A DNA stretch of 64,000 nt from Phaseolus vulgaris (Eukaryota; Streptophyta; Magnoliopsida; Fabales; Fabaceae): the NCBI RefSeq assembly GCF_000499845.2, contig NC_023759.2, positions 44,300,672-44,364,671 of the forward strand, written 5' to 3'. The translations under genes and the position numbers were made by a program. Under the pieces are notes generated by a model. The model did not search any database, was not told the origin of the DNA, and worked only from the letters and a program-made list of their open reading frames with translations. This document shows, piece after piece, positions 37,901-49,519 of this stretch (the first letter of the stretch is position 1; the number at the start of each line of letters is the position of its first letter).

Positions 37901-38715
37901 ACACAACACAAGAAAATAAACTAAAATAATATGTATAATAAAAGTATATGTTTAACAATAGCAACGGGAACAAGAGTGAAACAACAAATGAGAGTGGAAT
38001 GAGGACAAACGGATTGAAATTGACTAGTATTTTTTTTTTTTGTATAAATCTACAAAAAGAAAAAAAAATATTTTTCAACTTTCATTTATAGAAAAAATTA
38101 AGTTGTTTTCAAAATGTTACATTTCAACTATGAAGTATGATTGTGTTTAACATTACATTTATTTTTCTTATTAGTTATCTAGCATAAATACTCACACAGA
38201 CACTATTATACGGACACGGATATAGAGATATGTATATTTTTAAAATGTAAGACACGAAAACACAAATTTATATATTATATAATTATGAATTTTATAAATT
38301 GACAATAAATATTTATGTGCATAAGTATTTATGGATATTTTTTTAGTAGAAAAATGTTTTTCATGACTGATTCAAAATATGTGTTTTTTATTTTTATAAT
38401 TATAATAAAAATTTATATAATAAATTTAAATTAATAGAAAATTAATATATTTTTTAAAATTATATTAAAACAGTGATAGAATAAATTCAATAAATATAAA
38501 TTTTAATTGGACACTTCATATGGTGGAGAGCTTATTAGTAATAGTAAAGAAATGTTTTAAGAGAAATGATTTTTTTCACACCCACTTTTTCTTTCCTCAA
38601 CATTACACCTTCTTTTATGTGTTAGATTATCATTGGTGTGAAATAATCAGTACTCAATGTTTAATAACCCTCCATCTGAAAGGATTTATTGTAAGCGGTG
38701 ACAGAATCTTTATTA
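34949..38715. other. AT-rich intergenic spacer left of the P450
   Basis: Contains TA microsatellites near 36612-36628 and 36850-36866 and an imperfect 67-bp tandem duplication (37216-37349). 38190-38235 has ACACAGACACTATTATACGG, like the ends of some plant repeats. No gene is recognised. Confidence 0.45.
37216..37349. repeat. 67-bp imperfect tandem duplication
   Basis: GATGCAGGACCAATTTTAAT begins both units (37216 and 37283). The two units continue alike through AAATGATAC(C/G)AAAATTTAA and AAGAGCAT, with scattered substitutions. Confidence 0.8.
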
Positions 38716-38721
38716 GGTGAT

Positions 38722-38733
38722 TATATATATAAA
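38722..38733 (+). promoter_or_regulatory. Probable TATA box of the P450 gene
   Basis: TATATATATAAAC lies 65-75 nt before the start codon and is followed by a CA-rich leader, typical of a plant core promoter. Confidence 0.6.
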
Positions 38734-38797
38734 CATACACACACAGAGGTAGAGATGAGAGACAGCACGGAACTTCCAACAACCCATCCCAGAAATC

Positions 38798-40438
38798 ATG
38801 ACGTTGACTCTCGAATACTCTTCCCTCTTTCTTCTACTACTTGTGTCTCTTCTGTTTCTCTTCCTCTTCCGCCGCAAAACCGCCGCTAGAAACCGCCGTC
38901 TTCCGCCGGGACCACCGGGATGGCCCATTTTTGGAAACTTGTTCCAACTCGGAGACATGCCTCACCGCACCCTCGCCGACTTAAGGGCCAAGCACGGCCC
39001 CGTCGTGTGGCTCCAAATCGGCGCCATGAAAACCATGGTTATCCTCTCAGCCGACGCCGCCAGCGTGTTCTTCAAGCATCACGACCACGCCTTCGCAGAC
39101 CGCACCATAACCGAAACCATGCGCGCCCACAACTACAACAAATCCTCCTTGGCCTTGGCCCCTTACGGCCCCTACTGGCGCCTCATGCGGCGCCTCGTCA
39201 CCGTGGACATGCTGGTGGCGAAACGCATAAACGAAACCGCTTCGGTGCGGCGGAAGTGCGTAAACGACATGATAACATGGTTGAGCAAAGAGGCTGGGAA
39301 GTTGGAAGAGGGTGACGGGGTCTACGTGGCGCGGTTCGTGTTCCTGATGTCGTTCAACCTGTTCGGGAACCTGATGCTGTCGCGGGACCTGTTCGACCCT
39401 GAATCAGAGACCGGGTCGGAGTTTTTCGCTGCGATGGCGGGTTTGTTGGAGTGGACAGGGCACGCTAACGTCGCCGACATGTTCCCGTGGCTGAAGTGGC
39501 TGGACCCGCAAGGTTTGAGGAAGAAGATGGATAGGGACATGGGCAAAGCTCTGGAAATCGCGTCGAAGTTCGTGAAACAGCGTTTGGAAGAGCAGCGACG
39601 CGATAAGGAGACAAGGGACTTCTTGGATGTGTTGATTGACTTTCAAAGCAGCAACACTGAAGAAGCACTCACAATATCAGACAAAGACCTCAACATTTTT
39701 ATATTGGTACAAACTATCCAGTGTCAAAAATTTGATTCCAGTAGCTTCTGTTTTGATAAAAAAAGCTTAATAAAATCAGTATTTTATACTTGTGTACAGG
39801 AAATCTTCATGGCTGGGTCAGAAACAACAAGCAGCATAATTGAATGGGCGATGACGGAGCTTCTGCGCAACCGGGAGTGTCTGGAGAAGGTGAAAAGCGA
39901 GCTTGATGGAGTGGTTGGGAATGGAAGAGAAATTGAAGAGAGTGACATAGACAATCTTCCCTACCTACAAGCCGTGGTTAAGGAAACACTTCGCTTGCAC
40001 CCTCCGATTCCGTTGCTTGTTCCTCGGAAGGCCATCAAGGACACACAGTTCATGGGATACGACATTCCCAAAGACACCCAGGTTTTGGTGAATGCTTGGG
40101 CCATCGGAAGAGACCCCAGTTTCTGGGACCAACCCCTTGACTTCAAGCCCCAGCGCTTTGTCGATTGTAACAACATCGATTACAAGGGACATCATTTTGG
40201 GTTTATTCCTTTTGGAGCTGGACGAAGAATGTGTGCGGGTGTGCCCTTAGCGCACAGAATTCTTCATCTTGTGTTGGGATCGTTGCTTCACCGATTCCAC
40301 TGGGAACTTCAGACTCATGTCACGCCCTCCACCGTTGATATGAAGGAAAAGCTCGGTATCACCATGCGAAAACTTCAACCCTTGCTTCTTGTTCCTAAAT
40401 TCATTCCATCTTCCTCCTCCATCGTTAATACAGAATAA
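38798..40438 (+). CDS. Cytochrome P450, CYP76-like (515 aa when spliced)
   Basis: A haem monooxygenase anchored in the ER by its N-terminal helix (about residues 8-25). Exon 1 is 38798-39706 (303 codons) and exon 2 is 39800-40438. The 93-bp intron begins GTACAAAC and ends GTACAG. The proline hinge RLPPGPPGWPIFGN is at about 34-47. The I-helix oxygen-binding motif AGSETTS is at 308-314, right after the intron, at the conserved position of the A-type P450 intron. The K-helix ETLR is at 365-368. FKPQRF stands where PERF usually is. The haem loop PFGAGRRMCAG has the ligand Cys448. Similarity by eye is best to CYP76A-type proteins, which act on terpenoids or phenolics, but the substrate cannot be read from sequence. 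The exon 1 coding region is notably GC-rich. Confidence 0.93.
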   Translation: MTLTLEYSSLFLLLLVSLLFLFLFRRKTAARNRRLPPGPPGWPIFGNLFQLGDMPHRTLADLRAKHGPVVWLQIGAMKTMVILSADAASVFFKHHDHAFADRTITETMRAHNYNKSSLALAPYGPYWRLMRRLVTVDMLVAKRINETASVRRKCVNDMITWLSKEAGKLEEGDGVYVARFVFLMSFNLFGNLMLSRDLFDPESETGSEFFAAMAGLLEWTGHANVADMFPWLKWLDPQGLRKKMDRDMGKALEIASKFVKQRLEEQRRDKETRDFLDVLIDFQSSNTEEALTISDKDLNIFILVQTIQCQKFDSSSFCFDKKSLIKSVFYTCVQEIFMAGSETTSSIIEWAMTELLRNRECLEKVKSELDGVVGNGREIEESDIDNLPYLQAVVKETLRLHPPIPLLVPRKAIKDTQFMGYDIPKDTQVLVNAWAIGRDPSFWDQPLDFKPQRFVDCNNIDYKGHHFGFIPFGAGRRMCAGVPLAHRILHLVLGSLLHRFHWELQTHVTPSTVDMKEKLGITMRKLQPLLLVPKFIPSSSSIVNTE

Positions 40439-40780
40439 GGATCTATTATTTGTATTTTTAAATAAAACACATCACACGTTTCCAGTACTAAATATTTCTT
40501 CCCCAACACCCAGGTTGATGGGGTAGTTCAAAAGTTTGGGATCACAACATCTGTCACTGCACTTCTACTGTAAGAATAAATAAATACAATTTCTAATTTA
40601 TTTTTTCTAGGTTTTTTTATGCCCCAAAGTCATTTCTTAGAGTTTTATAATGAAAATATTATAAAATTTAGCCATCCATAGATAATATAGCTAACGTGTT
40701 CAACATGTCCCGCAGCTTAGTTGATGTTAAATATGATTTAATTAAAAAATACTACAAAACGTGTATGCATTTAGAAAAGA

Positions 40781-40815
<35 letters not shown>

Positions 40816-41651
40816 CTTAAAAATGCATTTTTAGTTATCACCAAAATTAGTTCTTAAATTTCAAAATTTGGTCGATAAATTAATTTGGGACAAAAATAGC
40901 GGCAAACCACAATGATATAAAAAATTTTAATCGTAAATCATTAAGCGATTATTTTTTCATTAATCACAAAACTGTGATCGATAAATTATGTTACTATTCC
41001 AATTACAAAGGATTTGATCATTCCTAGAAGACTAGTTAAACAACTAAAAATTGAGGAAAAAATATCACTAAATCAATTACTAATAGAGTTAAAATTATAA
41101 TTAAAATAAAATAATTTATAATGACTAATTTAAAATTATTATTATTGTTAATAATATTATTATTATAATTAATATTAACAATATGTAAAAGGAATCGAAC
41201 ACAAGTCCTATAAATAAATATATAACTTATAACTATTACTAAAAAAATTGTTATGATATTATAAGTATATTATTAAAATATATATAATATATATTTGGAT
41301 TGGTTATCTTAGTTAAGATAAAATTTGAAATTAATATATTGGATTGATTATCTAATTTGTTAATATATATACCTATTATCCTAGTTAAGATAAAAATTAT
41401 ATTTTTTTCCAATGATATAATTTTATTATAAGAAGGAAGAGTCTTCTTACCTTTGATAAAGGTAAGAAAAATAAAATATAATTTTTGTTTTAAAGTATTT
41501 TGAAATTTAGTTGTAATAGTTATGGAATTTTAAATATTGTCAAAAATAATATTTCTAAAAGACAAATGCTCCTTTTTAAAATATAATTAATTTACTACGA
41601 AATGGCTTGGAAATATCATTGCAAAACAATTATTAGAGTTCGTACAATTAT

Positions 41652-42101
41652 TAGGGGTGACAATGTGGGTTGACTCGCTCTGTACAAGGATTGGTCCGTG
41701 GACTTGTGGGACAGCATGTATAAGAAATATTTATTAAAAAAAAATAATTTTTTAAATAAAATTTTTGATTTTTTTTTATTTAAATGCATTAGGTAGATAG
41801 TCTTATAATATTATTTTCATAAAACATGCATACTAAGATGCTATTAAAAATTTTGAGATGTAAAATAAAAGACTACATGAAAAAAATATGGAGTGTAAAA
41901 AAAATTATACATTTTAAAGTTATGCGGGCCAACCCGCCCCGTCCTGCACTTGACTCGCGCGGGTTGTGAATTATGCGGGACGAACCTAAACAGACTAACG
42001 GATTGAAATAAGCAACCCACCCTACATTTTTTTCAGCGAGCCACGGACCGGCCTGCACAGCTCATCCCATTTTGCAACCCCTAACCACTTTGCCACCCCT
42101 A
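41652..42101. mobile_element. Probable hAT-like MITE, about 450 bp
   Basis: The left end is TAGGGGTGACAATGTGGG and the right end is the complement of TAGGGGTGGCAAAGTGG. An internal second end-like string (TAGGGGTTGCAAAATGGG, minus strand) lies at 42083. The interior has GC-rich strings with GCGGG and CCCGC words, unlike the AT-rich flank. No clean 8-bp duplication is seen, so the exact ends are uncertain. Confidence 0.55.
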
Positions 42102-44176
42102 ATTTAATTGGAGTATGTTCTTAAAAGTATATGTCAACCATAAAAATATCCTTGAAAAACTAAAATCAATCATATAAAATATTTCAATTAAAAATATCCT
42201 TATAAAAATTAATATCGACCATAAATATCATCACGAAATTCTAGTTCAATTGAAATCTGAGCTTAAAACTAAGAACAACCATAAAATATCATACTTAAAA
42301 CATATCGTGTAAAATCCTGATTGAACCTAAATAAGATTAGTATACTATTTATAAACTACTGTCATTAGAAAGTTAAAAGGGACAAGAGCATCCGCAATGG
42401 TTTGCTAAACATCTACATGCAAAACTCAAGCTTCAAATTACATTAACAGAATTAAAAGACATTTTTGTGGAAAGTATTATTATATGAGTAGATGAATTGT
42501 GGGTAGAACATTTTCAAGATTGGTAGTTATAATTTTTCAATTAAAAAGATAATTATAATATTTTTTTCTTCCCTAAAAAATTATTATTGTATATTCTTAC
42601 TATTAAAAAATTATTTTTCACCTTAGTCCAACTGATAAAATATAATTTTCTTGAAAAGTGATGTGTTAAAATGATGATACTATCATATGGGGCAATCAAA
42701 GAATAGGGTCTACTCTTCCAGACACGCTCACTTCCATCGCTTATTTCTCAATTTAATAAGAGTGGTGAATATGTTAACATCACAAAATATTATTTATTTT
42801 CTTTGGTGAAGAAAGGGAATATGCTTAAAAACCCCTATCACATTTTGTTTCTGGGGGCAGGAGCAAGATGCCATTTTCTGGAACTATTATATCAGTTGCC
42901 TCGAGATGTAGTTTAATTGAATTTAAAATTTACTGCAACTACCATAAATAAACACAGAAATATTTAACTTATCTTAACCCCACAAAATGTTAAAACATGT
43001 TGGATGACGAATAAAATTTAAATATAATATATGTCATATAAAAAAAATTAAAGGTATAATATTTTAAGGGAAAATCTTTTAATAATGAAAAACATCAATA
43101 GTACATTAATCTATATATTTTCTCATAATCTAATCAATGCCACATATTAGTATGCGCTTATATTACATTTATTTGGGACAAAATTCACATTAGAGTGCAT
43201 TAACTAGTTTACTATTTTCATATTTAAATTATCTTAGAATTTATTTTATTCCAAATTTTATTACAATTTTTTTTCTAATATTTCAAGTTAAACTAAAAAT
43301 GCGCCAAAAAATATAGTGTAGTTGGTATTTGAAGGACCCAACTTAAGACTGGTTTATATTAACATTAAAGATTCAAACATTGGGTAAAGACAACCCACGT
43401 TGGGTTGGAAAGGGAATCTCCTTGAAAACATTGGACTAGGTTCCTTGTATCCCTTTCAGATTATGTGTTGAGAGATTTTCTTTTATTGGTGTTTGATTCA
43501 TCTATATTTCATGAAAGTGTGTATTGATACTTAATATATATAAGTTATAAGTGGACTAGAGATATTTTCATGTATATTTCACTTATTTTGATTGGGCTAG
43601 GAATAAGTTTCTATTTGAAAAAAAAAATGATTTTATTTTTTATTCAAAATTTACCATGTTTTTATTATTATTATTATTATTATCGACTATTACAATTTTT
43701 TAATGTTTCCTGTCCATTTAAGAGTTTTGTTTTTCAAAATTTATGATATAGATTTATTAAATTTTAAATCAAAAAATATTTATCATAAAAGGATTTAAAT
43801 TCTTATGATAAAATCCAGGCTAGCTACAAAAATCTTATATGTTCATATATGATTATTTAAAATTTCATAGAAAAACTATATGTCAAAATAGTCTTTAAAG
43901 TATCAATTTTGCTGTGATATATTTTAAAACAAAATTTTAATAGTTTTTAGTGGATATCAATATTTAGTTTATTTCCCCTGACATGTTATACATGAATTAA
44001 TGGAATTGAAGACGTTACCAATATTAAAAATGGATCAATGGAATTGAAGATGTCGTCTAAAATGTTATTTATTTATGAATGATAAAATAAATAAATAAAG
44101 TAAAATTTAGACTAATATAAATTTTAGTTAAAACTAAAAATGAATTTGGCAAAAATTAAGATACCATCCATATTGC

Positions 44177-44240
44177 ACTATAAGAAAATAACAATTTAAT
44201 CACTGAATTCAGCGAACGAAAATAAGTGATCGCAACTTGC
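44177..44240. mobile_element. Possible CACTA-type transposon terminus
   Basis: CACTATAAGAAAATAACAAT followed by a GCGAACGAAAA string resembles the CACTACAAGAAAA...GCGACGGAAA termini of plant CACTA elements. The opposite end is not found, so this is a fragment at best. Confidence 0.3.
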
Positions 44241-44762
44241 GATCGAAATAGTTACCAAATACCTTCATAAATGTGATCGGTTGAGTGTCTGATCATGTTG
44301 TTCGGATACCTAATCAATAAAGGCCAACTCATTTCGATAAAGTTCCAATTAACTTATAACTTATTTCATTATGATTATGTCTATTTTATAAGGATATTAT
44401 TTGTTTAATATTATTTGTCTAAAATGTTGGAAATAAGATATTTTTTAGTCACCATCTTGATAAGTGTTGTGTTGGATTTAAATTCCAGTTAAAGATTTTG
44501 TTATTATTCCTTGAAAAAGAGGTGATTAGAGGATATTACAAAAAGAGTAAAGACCCTCAAAAAAAAAAAACATTATTTTATGTCATATATGTTACACAGT
44601 TTTTTTTATGTTCTCACGAACTTCATCCCTTCATCCTCATTCTCATTCTGGACATTCAAAAGCTTCGATTACAGATAAATCATCTCAAAGATCACTTCAG
44701 TTTGACAAGAACAAATATATATTGAAAATTGTAAATTAGAAAAATTAAGATAGTGAAACCTA

Positions 44763-44802
<40 letters not shown>

Positions 44803-45264
44803 CGAAAATCAAATTCCTATTATTTATCACTTTTATTTTTTATTTATTCAACACTCTGTTAAGATTTTCATATTAAGCAATAATCTTCTTTAATGAAAAA
44901 ATTGTTCCTTTAAGTGAAATGTAGTACAAAGAATGCATTACATTCTTAAAAAATATATAATAAGAATTAAAGTTTTTCATGTTGACAAACAGAATAAAAT
45001 TTTGGGTTTGAGAAATTTTGTAGAGTGTCAACCATAAATGTATTTATTAGTATAAAAGAGTTTCTTTTACTTCGGTTATTTAGGATTAATTAGGTTAGAC
45101 AAGAGTCTAATGTAAATTTACATCAGATATTAAATTTGATGTTAATTTAAGTCAAATTAAGCACTGAGCAAGGTGAATGGATATGAAAGAAGGAAAAAAA
45201 ATTGCTCGCAGTCAAACTCATACTATTGTTTTTTTCACCCCTACACGAAGCTTTCTCTAGTAGG

Positions 45265-45830
45265 TTTTTTAGTGATGCTGGTTGGGGTTGTGATTTAGAA
45301 GATAGGAAATCAATCATGGGATATTGCACCTGCCTTGGTTCCATTCTTGTTTCTTAGTCATCACATAAATACAAGGTTGTCTCAAGGAGTAGAATAAAAT
45401 ATAGGAGTATTGTTCGAGTTCTAACTCAAATCAAATGAATTGTTTCTCTTTTACATGAACTTCCAATATTCGTGTCAACACCCTGATAATCTTGGTGTCA
45501 TCTTCCTTAGTCAATCCTGTCATACAAACTAAGTTCAAACATTTTGAGCTTGATTTCCATTTTGTGCGTAACAACGAAGCTTCTGGAGTTGATTTATTTG
45601 TCCACTCGTTTTCAAGTTGCTGAAACTAGACATCTTCCTTAGTCAATCCTGTCATACAAACTAAGTTCAAACATTTTGAGCTTGATTTCCATTTTGTGCG
45701 TAACAACGAAGCTTCTGGAGTTGATTTATTTGCCCACTCGTTTTCAAGTTGCTGAAACTAGACAAAGCATTTATCCAACTCTTCCTTTCACACATTCAAG
45801 CATAAACATGGTTGTATTTAAGGAGAAATG
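45265..45830 (+). pseudogene. Degenerate Ty1/copia RNase H region with internal tandem duplication
   Basis: Plus strand reads FSDAGWGCDLEDRKSIMGYC, then CLGSILVS, a stop, SSHKYKVVSRSRIKYRSI. This matches the copia RNase H core (FSDADW...GYC...VVSRSSTEAEYRS). Further on, stops and frame changes accumulate. The following FPFCA-like stretch (ELDFHFVRN in another frame) is duplicated. It is a dead retrotransposon piece; no LTR could be paired with it in this window. Confidence 0.8.
45499..45762. repeat. 132-bp tandem duplication, nearly identical
   Basis: Two head-to-tail units starting CATCTTCCTTAGTCAATCCT at 45499 and 45631 differ by one obvious base (TTTGTCCAC against TTTGCCCAC). The near-identity marks a recent event within an old pseudogene. 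Confidence 0.93.
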
Positions 45831-47062
45831 TTACGCATGATTTCTAATATAGGGTTCTCTTATAAGCCTTTGCATGTTTTTTTTTTAATCAGCATAAGCC
45901 TTTGCATGTATTTTGTTCTAAATAAGAATATTGGGAATCTCAAACCTAAAGCATGAAGTTGAGGTTGGTTAAAATCTGAGGGGACTCCACCTGCAAAAGA
46001 TACTCCGACGCTCAAGTCAGTAAGAGCATAAATATAATGAGTACAATAAAATATGAGTTGAGGGTACTCTCGGTGTTGTTATGTATATTGTGAATTTTTT
46101 TTCTTTCCCTTATATAGGGTAGTGTTCTCCTCTTTCTCCTTGTAACTGGTCTTATTATTGACTTAATTCAGTAATAAATGTTGTCTCCTCCTATTTAAGA
46201 TTGATTATCCAACATTCATCGATTTCCGCTGATATGACATTAATGTCCTTAAATATGAATATCGGTAGACAATCTGTTTATACGCAATATCGGACTCGAC
46301 CTATGATGCTACATCCCCCTAACGTCAGGCATAAGTTAATGACACTAAAAGCCAAGTTTATCCTGACAATTTCCAATCAATCTACACATCTCTTAACATC
46401 AAATTTCTTAACATAGGATTTGACCCATAACGCTACATATTTATATATATTGTGCGCTCTTTCCATGTCTAATATAATATACTTGATTCTCAAAACTCAA
46501 TCTCTTTTCATTTTCCTATCATCTTTTATATTCTCTTTATATTTCTAAGTCTTTTTTTACATTTCTCATATTTGCCTTTCTACTTTTTCTGCATTAAATT
46601 TTACGTTATGATTTTAATTTCTACATTGATTGAAATTGTTTCAACCGTCGACGTTGGTTGGTAACGGACTTGTCTTGCAAAGAGATAAACATGAAGAAGT
46701 AGGAAGACAAATTGAGCACATTTACCAAGAAAAAGGAAAGGGGGTAGTGTATGTTTCGTCTTCGGAAGTGGACCATGCCCGTTTTCACATCGATCAAAAA
46801 AGTGTATGTGCCCTTAAACCAAGAAAATTGAAAAAAAAAAGTCATATACTTTTTTATATATCATAAATTTGCTAATGAATAAAGTTTATTATTTATTTTG
46901 AAAAAATTAACTGATAGAATACCTTGTAAACTAAATTGATTCGATCAAATGTAACTTTCCTAAGAATATAATTAACATACTATTCGCCAAAGCTTCCCAT
47001 TTGAAAATAATAGCTATACAGAGTTAATGACATTAGCCTTAAGATGTTGTTGATGTCATAGT

Positions 47063-48778
47063 CTATAAAATTTCATTGTACATTCCATTCTTTCTCAAAC
47101 GAACACCATTAAAAGTTCTTGTGCTAGCACAATCCAGTGTATCTCTTGTGCCACCTTTTGTATCAATCCTGCACACATAGTTGAGACCCACAAGAAGATC
47201 AACTATAGCAGCCTCAGTTTTTGCTTGGTTTGCAAAGTAAAGAGTTTGAACAAGTAAAACATTTGCGTTAAAAGTTGAGCACTCCTTCTCAAAATTTCTC
47301 ACAGAATGCCAGCTTATCATGTTATGTGCCAGTGGAGCCAACCATTCCAATATCTGTGCAAGTACCAGACTCCATTCAGCAGCAAGGTTTGCATCATGAT
47401 GATTGGAGGAAGATTTACCTTTTGCATGGCTCTTAAGCTTAGCCCTTAGAGCAGTTCTTACAGTAGTTGGAAGCATGCTGTACAGATCATCTCTTGTGGC
47501 AAGATCAACCAGCTGAGGTGATGTTACCATCCTCTCAATCAATACAATCATGTTTGCATAATGTAGGGCAAGAGCTGCATCACCAAGGGATTTGGAAGCA
47601 GCCTTTAACTGGTTATTGATGGATAATTTAGAGTATATTCTAACTCTGTTGGAGTGAGATAACTCATTCACTATTTTCATTTTATCAATAGATTTCAAAT
47701 GACAATCAGTCAACCTCATGGAGCCACCATTTGTCTGCATACAGTTTTGTATGACAGGAGAACTGTTTGCAGCAGACATACAACCTTTGAAGCCCACAAT
47801 ATGTCCTAACTGTTTGCTTTCTGAATATGTGTTTTTTCTGAATAAAACAGGTTCATGAAGAGCTTGCTGCTGTTTCTTCTTTCTTTTGCCCTTGCCTACT
47901 AAAAAGATCGAGTTTGATACTGGCCTCCCTCCAACAGGACCTGAATTGAATCCTTTGAGAGTATTCTCTGAAGGATAAACAGATGAATGCATAACAGAAA
48001 ATGAATGACTTCGCAGAAGATTGTTAGCGTTCATATGCGGAGAATAATTATGTGGTTGTACAGTTTGTGTGTGAGTATTTGCAAAGACAAGTACGATCCT
48101 CTCCAGGATAGTAAATAGTGATCTCGCCAACAACCGGACAACATAATCACAACTTCTATTCCATGGAGACATGTCTCTGAGATTTCTCACTTCCTGCCGC
48201 TGCAACATGACCTTCTTCTGAAACTCAAGCAATTTCACCCGATGCAAGTCCGGATTTGCCTGCATTCTTCGGAAAGTCTGTTCAACCTCTGCTAGCACCT
48301 CAACCTCTTCGCAAAACTGGGTCATAGCAGCAATCAATTTTTCCATTTTCTTCACTTTCCTCTCCATCTTTTTCCACCTATACTCCCACCCAGACCATTG
48401 AAAATAATTTTGAGCTGGGTTATGAACAAAATGTTCAAAACGATGATAAACTGGATCAACGCATTTCTTACCCAACCTAGCCACAGAGCGTGCAAGAGAT
48501 TGAAAGTTATCAAGTATTTCATTCAACGCAAGTTCCATCAAGTAATCATCATTGTCAGACACCAGCATTTTGACTCCAACTGAATTCACCATCCCTTCCC
48601 TTAGACTCAATACCTCCCCATCACTCAAAGACAGCCATAAATTAACCACCTTCAACATCAACCCTGTAACTTCTGATGCCAAAATTCCCACCACTGCCTT
48701 GTTATCCGATGATGCACTCTTGCGAGAGACTGGCCAAAAAGAACTGAACCATGACCCGTTCACCGTTTCACCCCCCAT
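47063..48778 (-). CDS. DUF3475/DUF668 protein, PSI-like (571 aa)
   Basis: A plant-specific protein of the PSK SIMULATOR (PSI) and At5g04550/At3g23160 group, linked in Arabidopsis to growth control; the molecular activity is unknown. The start MGGETVNGSW offers a Gly2 N-myristoylation signal, suggesting membrane attachment. DUF3475 is at about residues 33-89 (ILASEVTGLMLKVVNLWLSL, then GVKMLVSDNDDYLMELALNE). A basic helical segment with likely coiled coil is at about 130-200. DUF668 is at about 398-485 (LGDAALALHYANMIVLIERM). The conserved blocks are complete and uninterrupted, with no introns in the coding part. A 5' UTR intron is plausible (donor GT at 49218-49217, acceptor AG at 48812-48811, minus strand), but this is inferred only from splice-like sites. 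Confidence 0.93.
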   Translation of the reverse strand: MGGETVNGSWFSSFWPVSRKSASSDNKAVVGILASEVTGLMLKVVNLWLSLSDGEVLSLREGMVNSVGVKMLVSDNDDYLMELALNEILDNFQSLARSVARLGKKCVDPVYHRFEHFVHNPAQNYFQWSGWEYRWKKMERKVKKMEKLIAAMTQFCEEVEVLAEVEQTFRRMQANPDLHRVKLLEFQKKVMLQRQEVRNLRDMSPWNRSCDYVVRLLARSLFTILERIVLVFANTHTQTVQPHNYSPHMNANNLLRSHSFSVMHSSVYPSENTLKGFNSGPVGGRPVSNSIFLVGKGKRKKKQQQALHEPVLFRKNTYSESKQLGHIVGFKGCMSAANSSPVIQNCMQTNGGSMRLTDCHLKSIDKMKIVNELSHSNRVRIYSKLSINNQLKAASKSLGDAALALHYANMIVLIERMVTSPQLVDLATRDDLYSMLPTTVRTALRAKLKSHAKGKSSSNHHDANLAAEWSLVLAQILEWLAPLAHNMISWHSVRNFEKECSTFNANVLLVQTLYFANQAKTEAAIVDLLVGLNYVCRIDTKGGTRDTLDCASTRTFNGVRLRKNGMYNEIL

Positions 48779-48810
48779 CGAAACTCAATTCCCCAATCCA
48801 ATGAATTCAC

Positions 48811-49218
48811 CTGATCAACAATCCTAATGCACACTCAATCAGTATCCTGTACACCATCAAATCCACTAATTCAAATTAGAAAGCTAAAATTCACTGGGTC
48901 ATGAACAAACCAGATATACCAAAGTCCAAGGCATGGATTAAGACAGTTATAATTGCCTAACTAAGAAGAACAAAAACAAAAAGTAAAAAAAAAAAAAACC
49001 TAACCCCCAATTGTCGTCTTGGTCATGAATAAGCCAAAACCATGAGGTCGGTCAATATAGACTCATTAAAACTCACTTGAGGGAATACATGAGCTTTCAA
49101 GGGCCCAAAACCCACTATTCAAAATTCAAAATATTTGTCTCTTTTGCTGTCATTAACAGCCACCTAGTAAGACGTGAAAGAAAACACCATAGGGAGAGAA
49201 AAAATAACATCAACATAC
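48811..49218 (-). other. Possible 5' UTR intron of the DUF668 gene
   Basis: On the minus strand CCACG/GTATGTTGAT (donor) and GTTGATCAG/GTGAATTC (acceptor) lie 30 to 440 nt upstream of the start codon, in a T-rich stretch. Leader introns are common in this gene family, but no transcript evidence is available here. Confidence 0.35.
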
Positions 49219-49519
49219 CGTGGAGTGACATTGAGTTGAAGGAGAAGAAATTGAAAAGTGTAGAAAGAGGAGAGATGAACAGAGGCATCCAAAACTTGAC
49301 AAAGGTGAATGGTAACGGAAAAGCGAGTAATGTTGGAACAGTATAAAGAGGAGAAAGAAAAAGAGAAAGAGAAAGAGAATTCGGTCAAAACGAGGTGTGT
49401 GGGGTTTGGGTAGAACGTGGAAATTACGTTGACAGTTGAGGGAGTTGATTGGGTTTGGTAATTGCTCCTTCGTTTGAGTGTGTCTCACGCTGGATGCAGA
49501 TAAGCCACTCACTGTTGCT

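Larger units (their letters stand above)
40439..47062. other. Intergenic spacer with repeat debris between P450 and DUF668 genes
   Basis: AT-rich. Long TA microsatellites lie at about 40782-40811 and 44766-44800. A hAT-like MITE (41652-42101), a CACTA-like terminus (about 44177) and copia RNase H debris (45265-45830) are listed separately. 46020-46440 reads like LTR sequence but has no paired copy here. A short ORF at about 46630-46866 has no recognisable domain. Confidence 0.45.

Noticed and set aside
38920..39646. Alternative-frame ORFs within the P450
   Set aside because: They arise from the GC-rich codon usage of P450 exon 1; the sense frame carries all P450 motifs.
46630..46866. 78-aa plus-strand ORF
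   Set aside because: No recognisable family; it lies among LTR-like debris, and its start is not supported by a leader or promoter.
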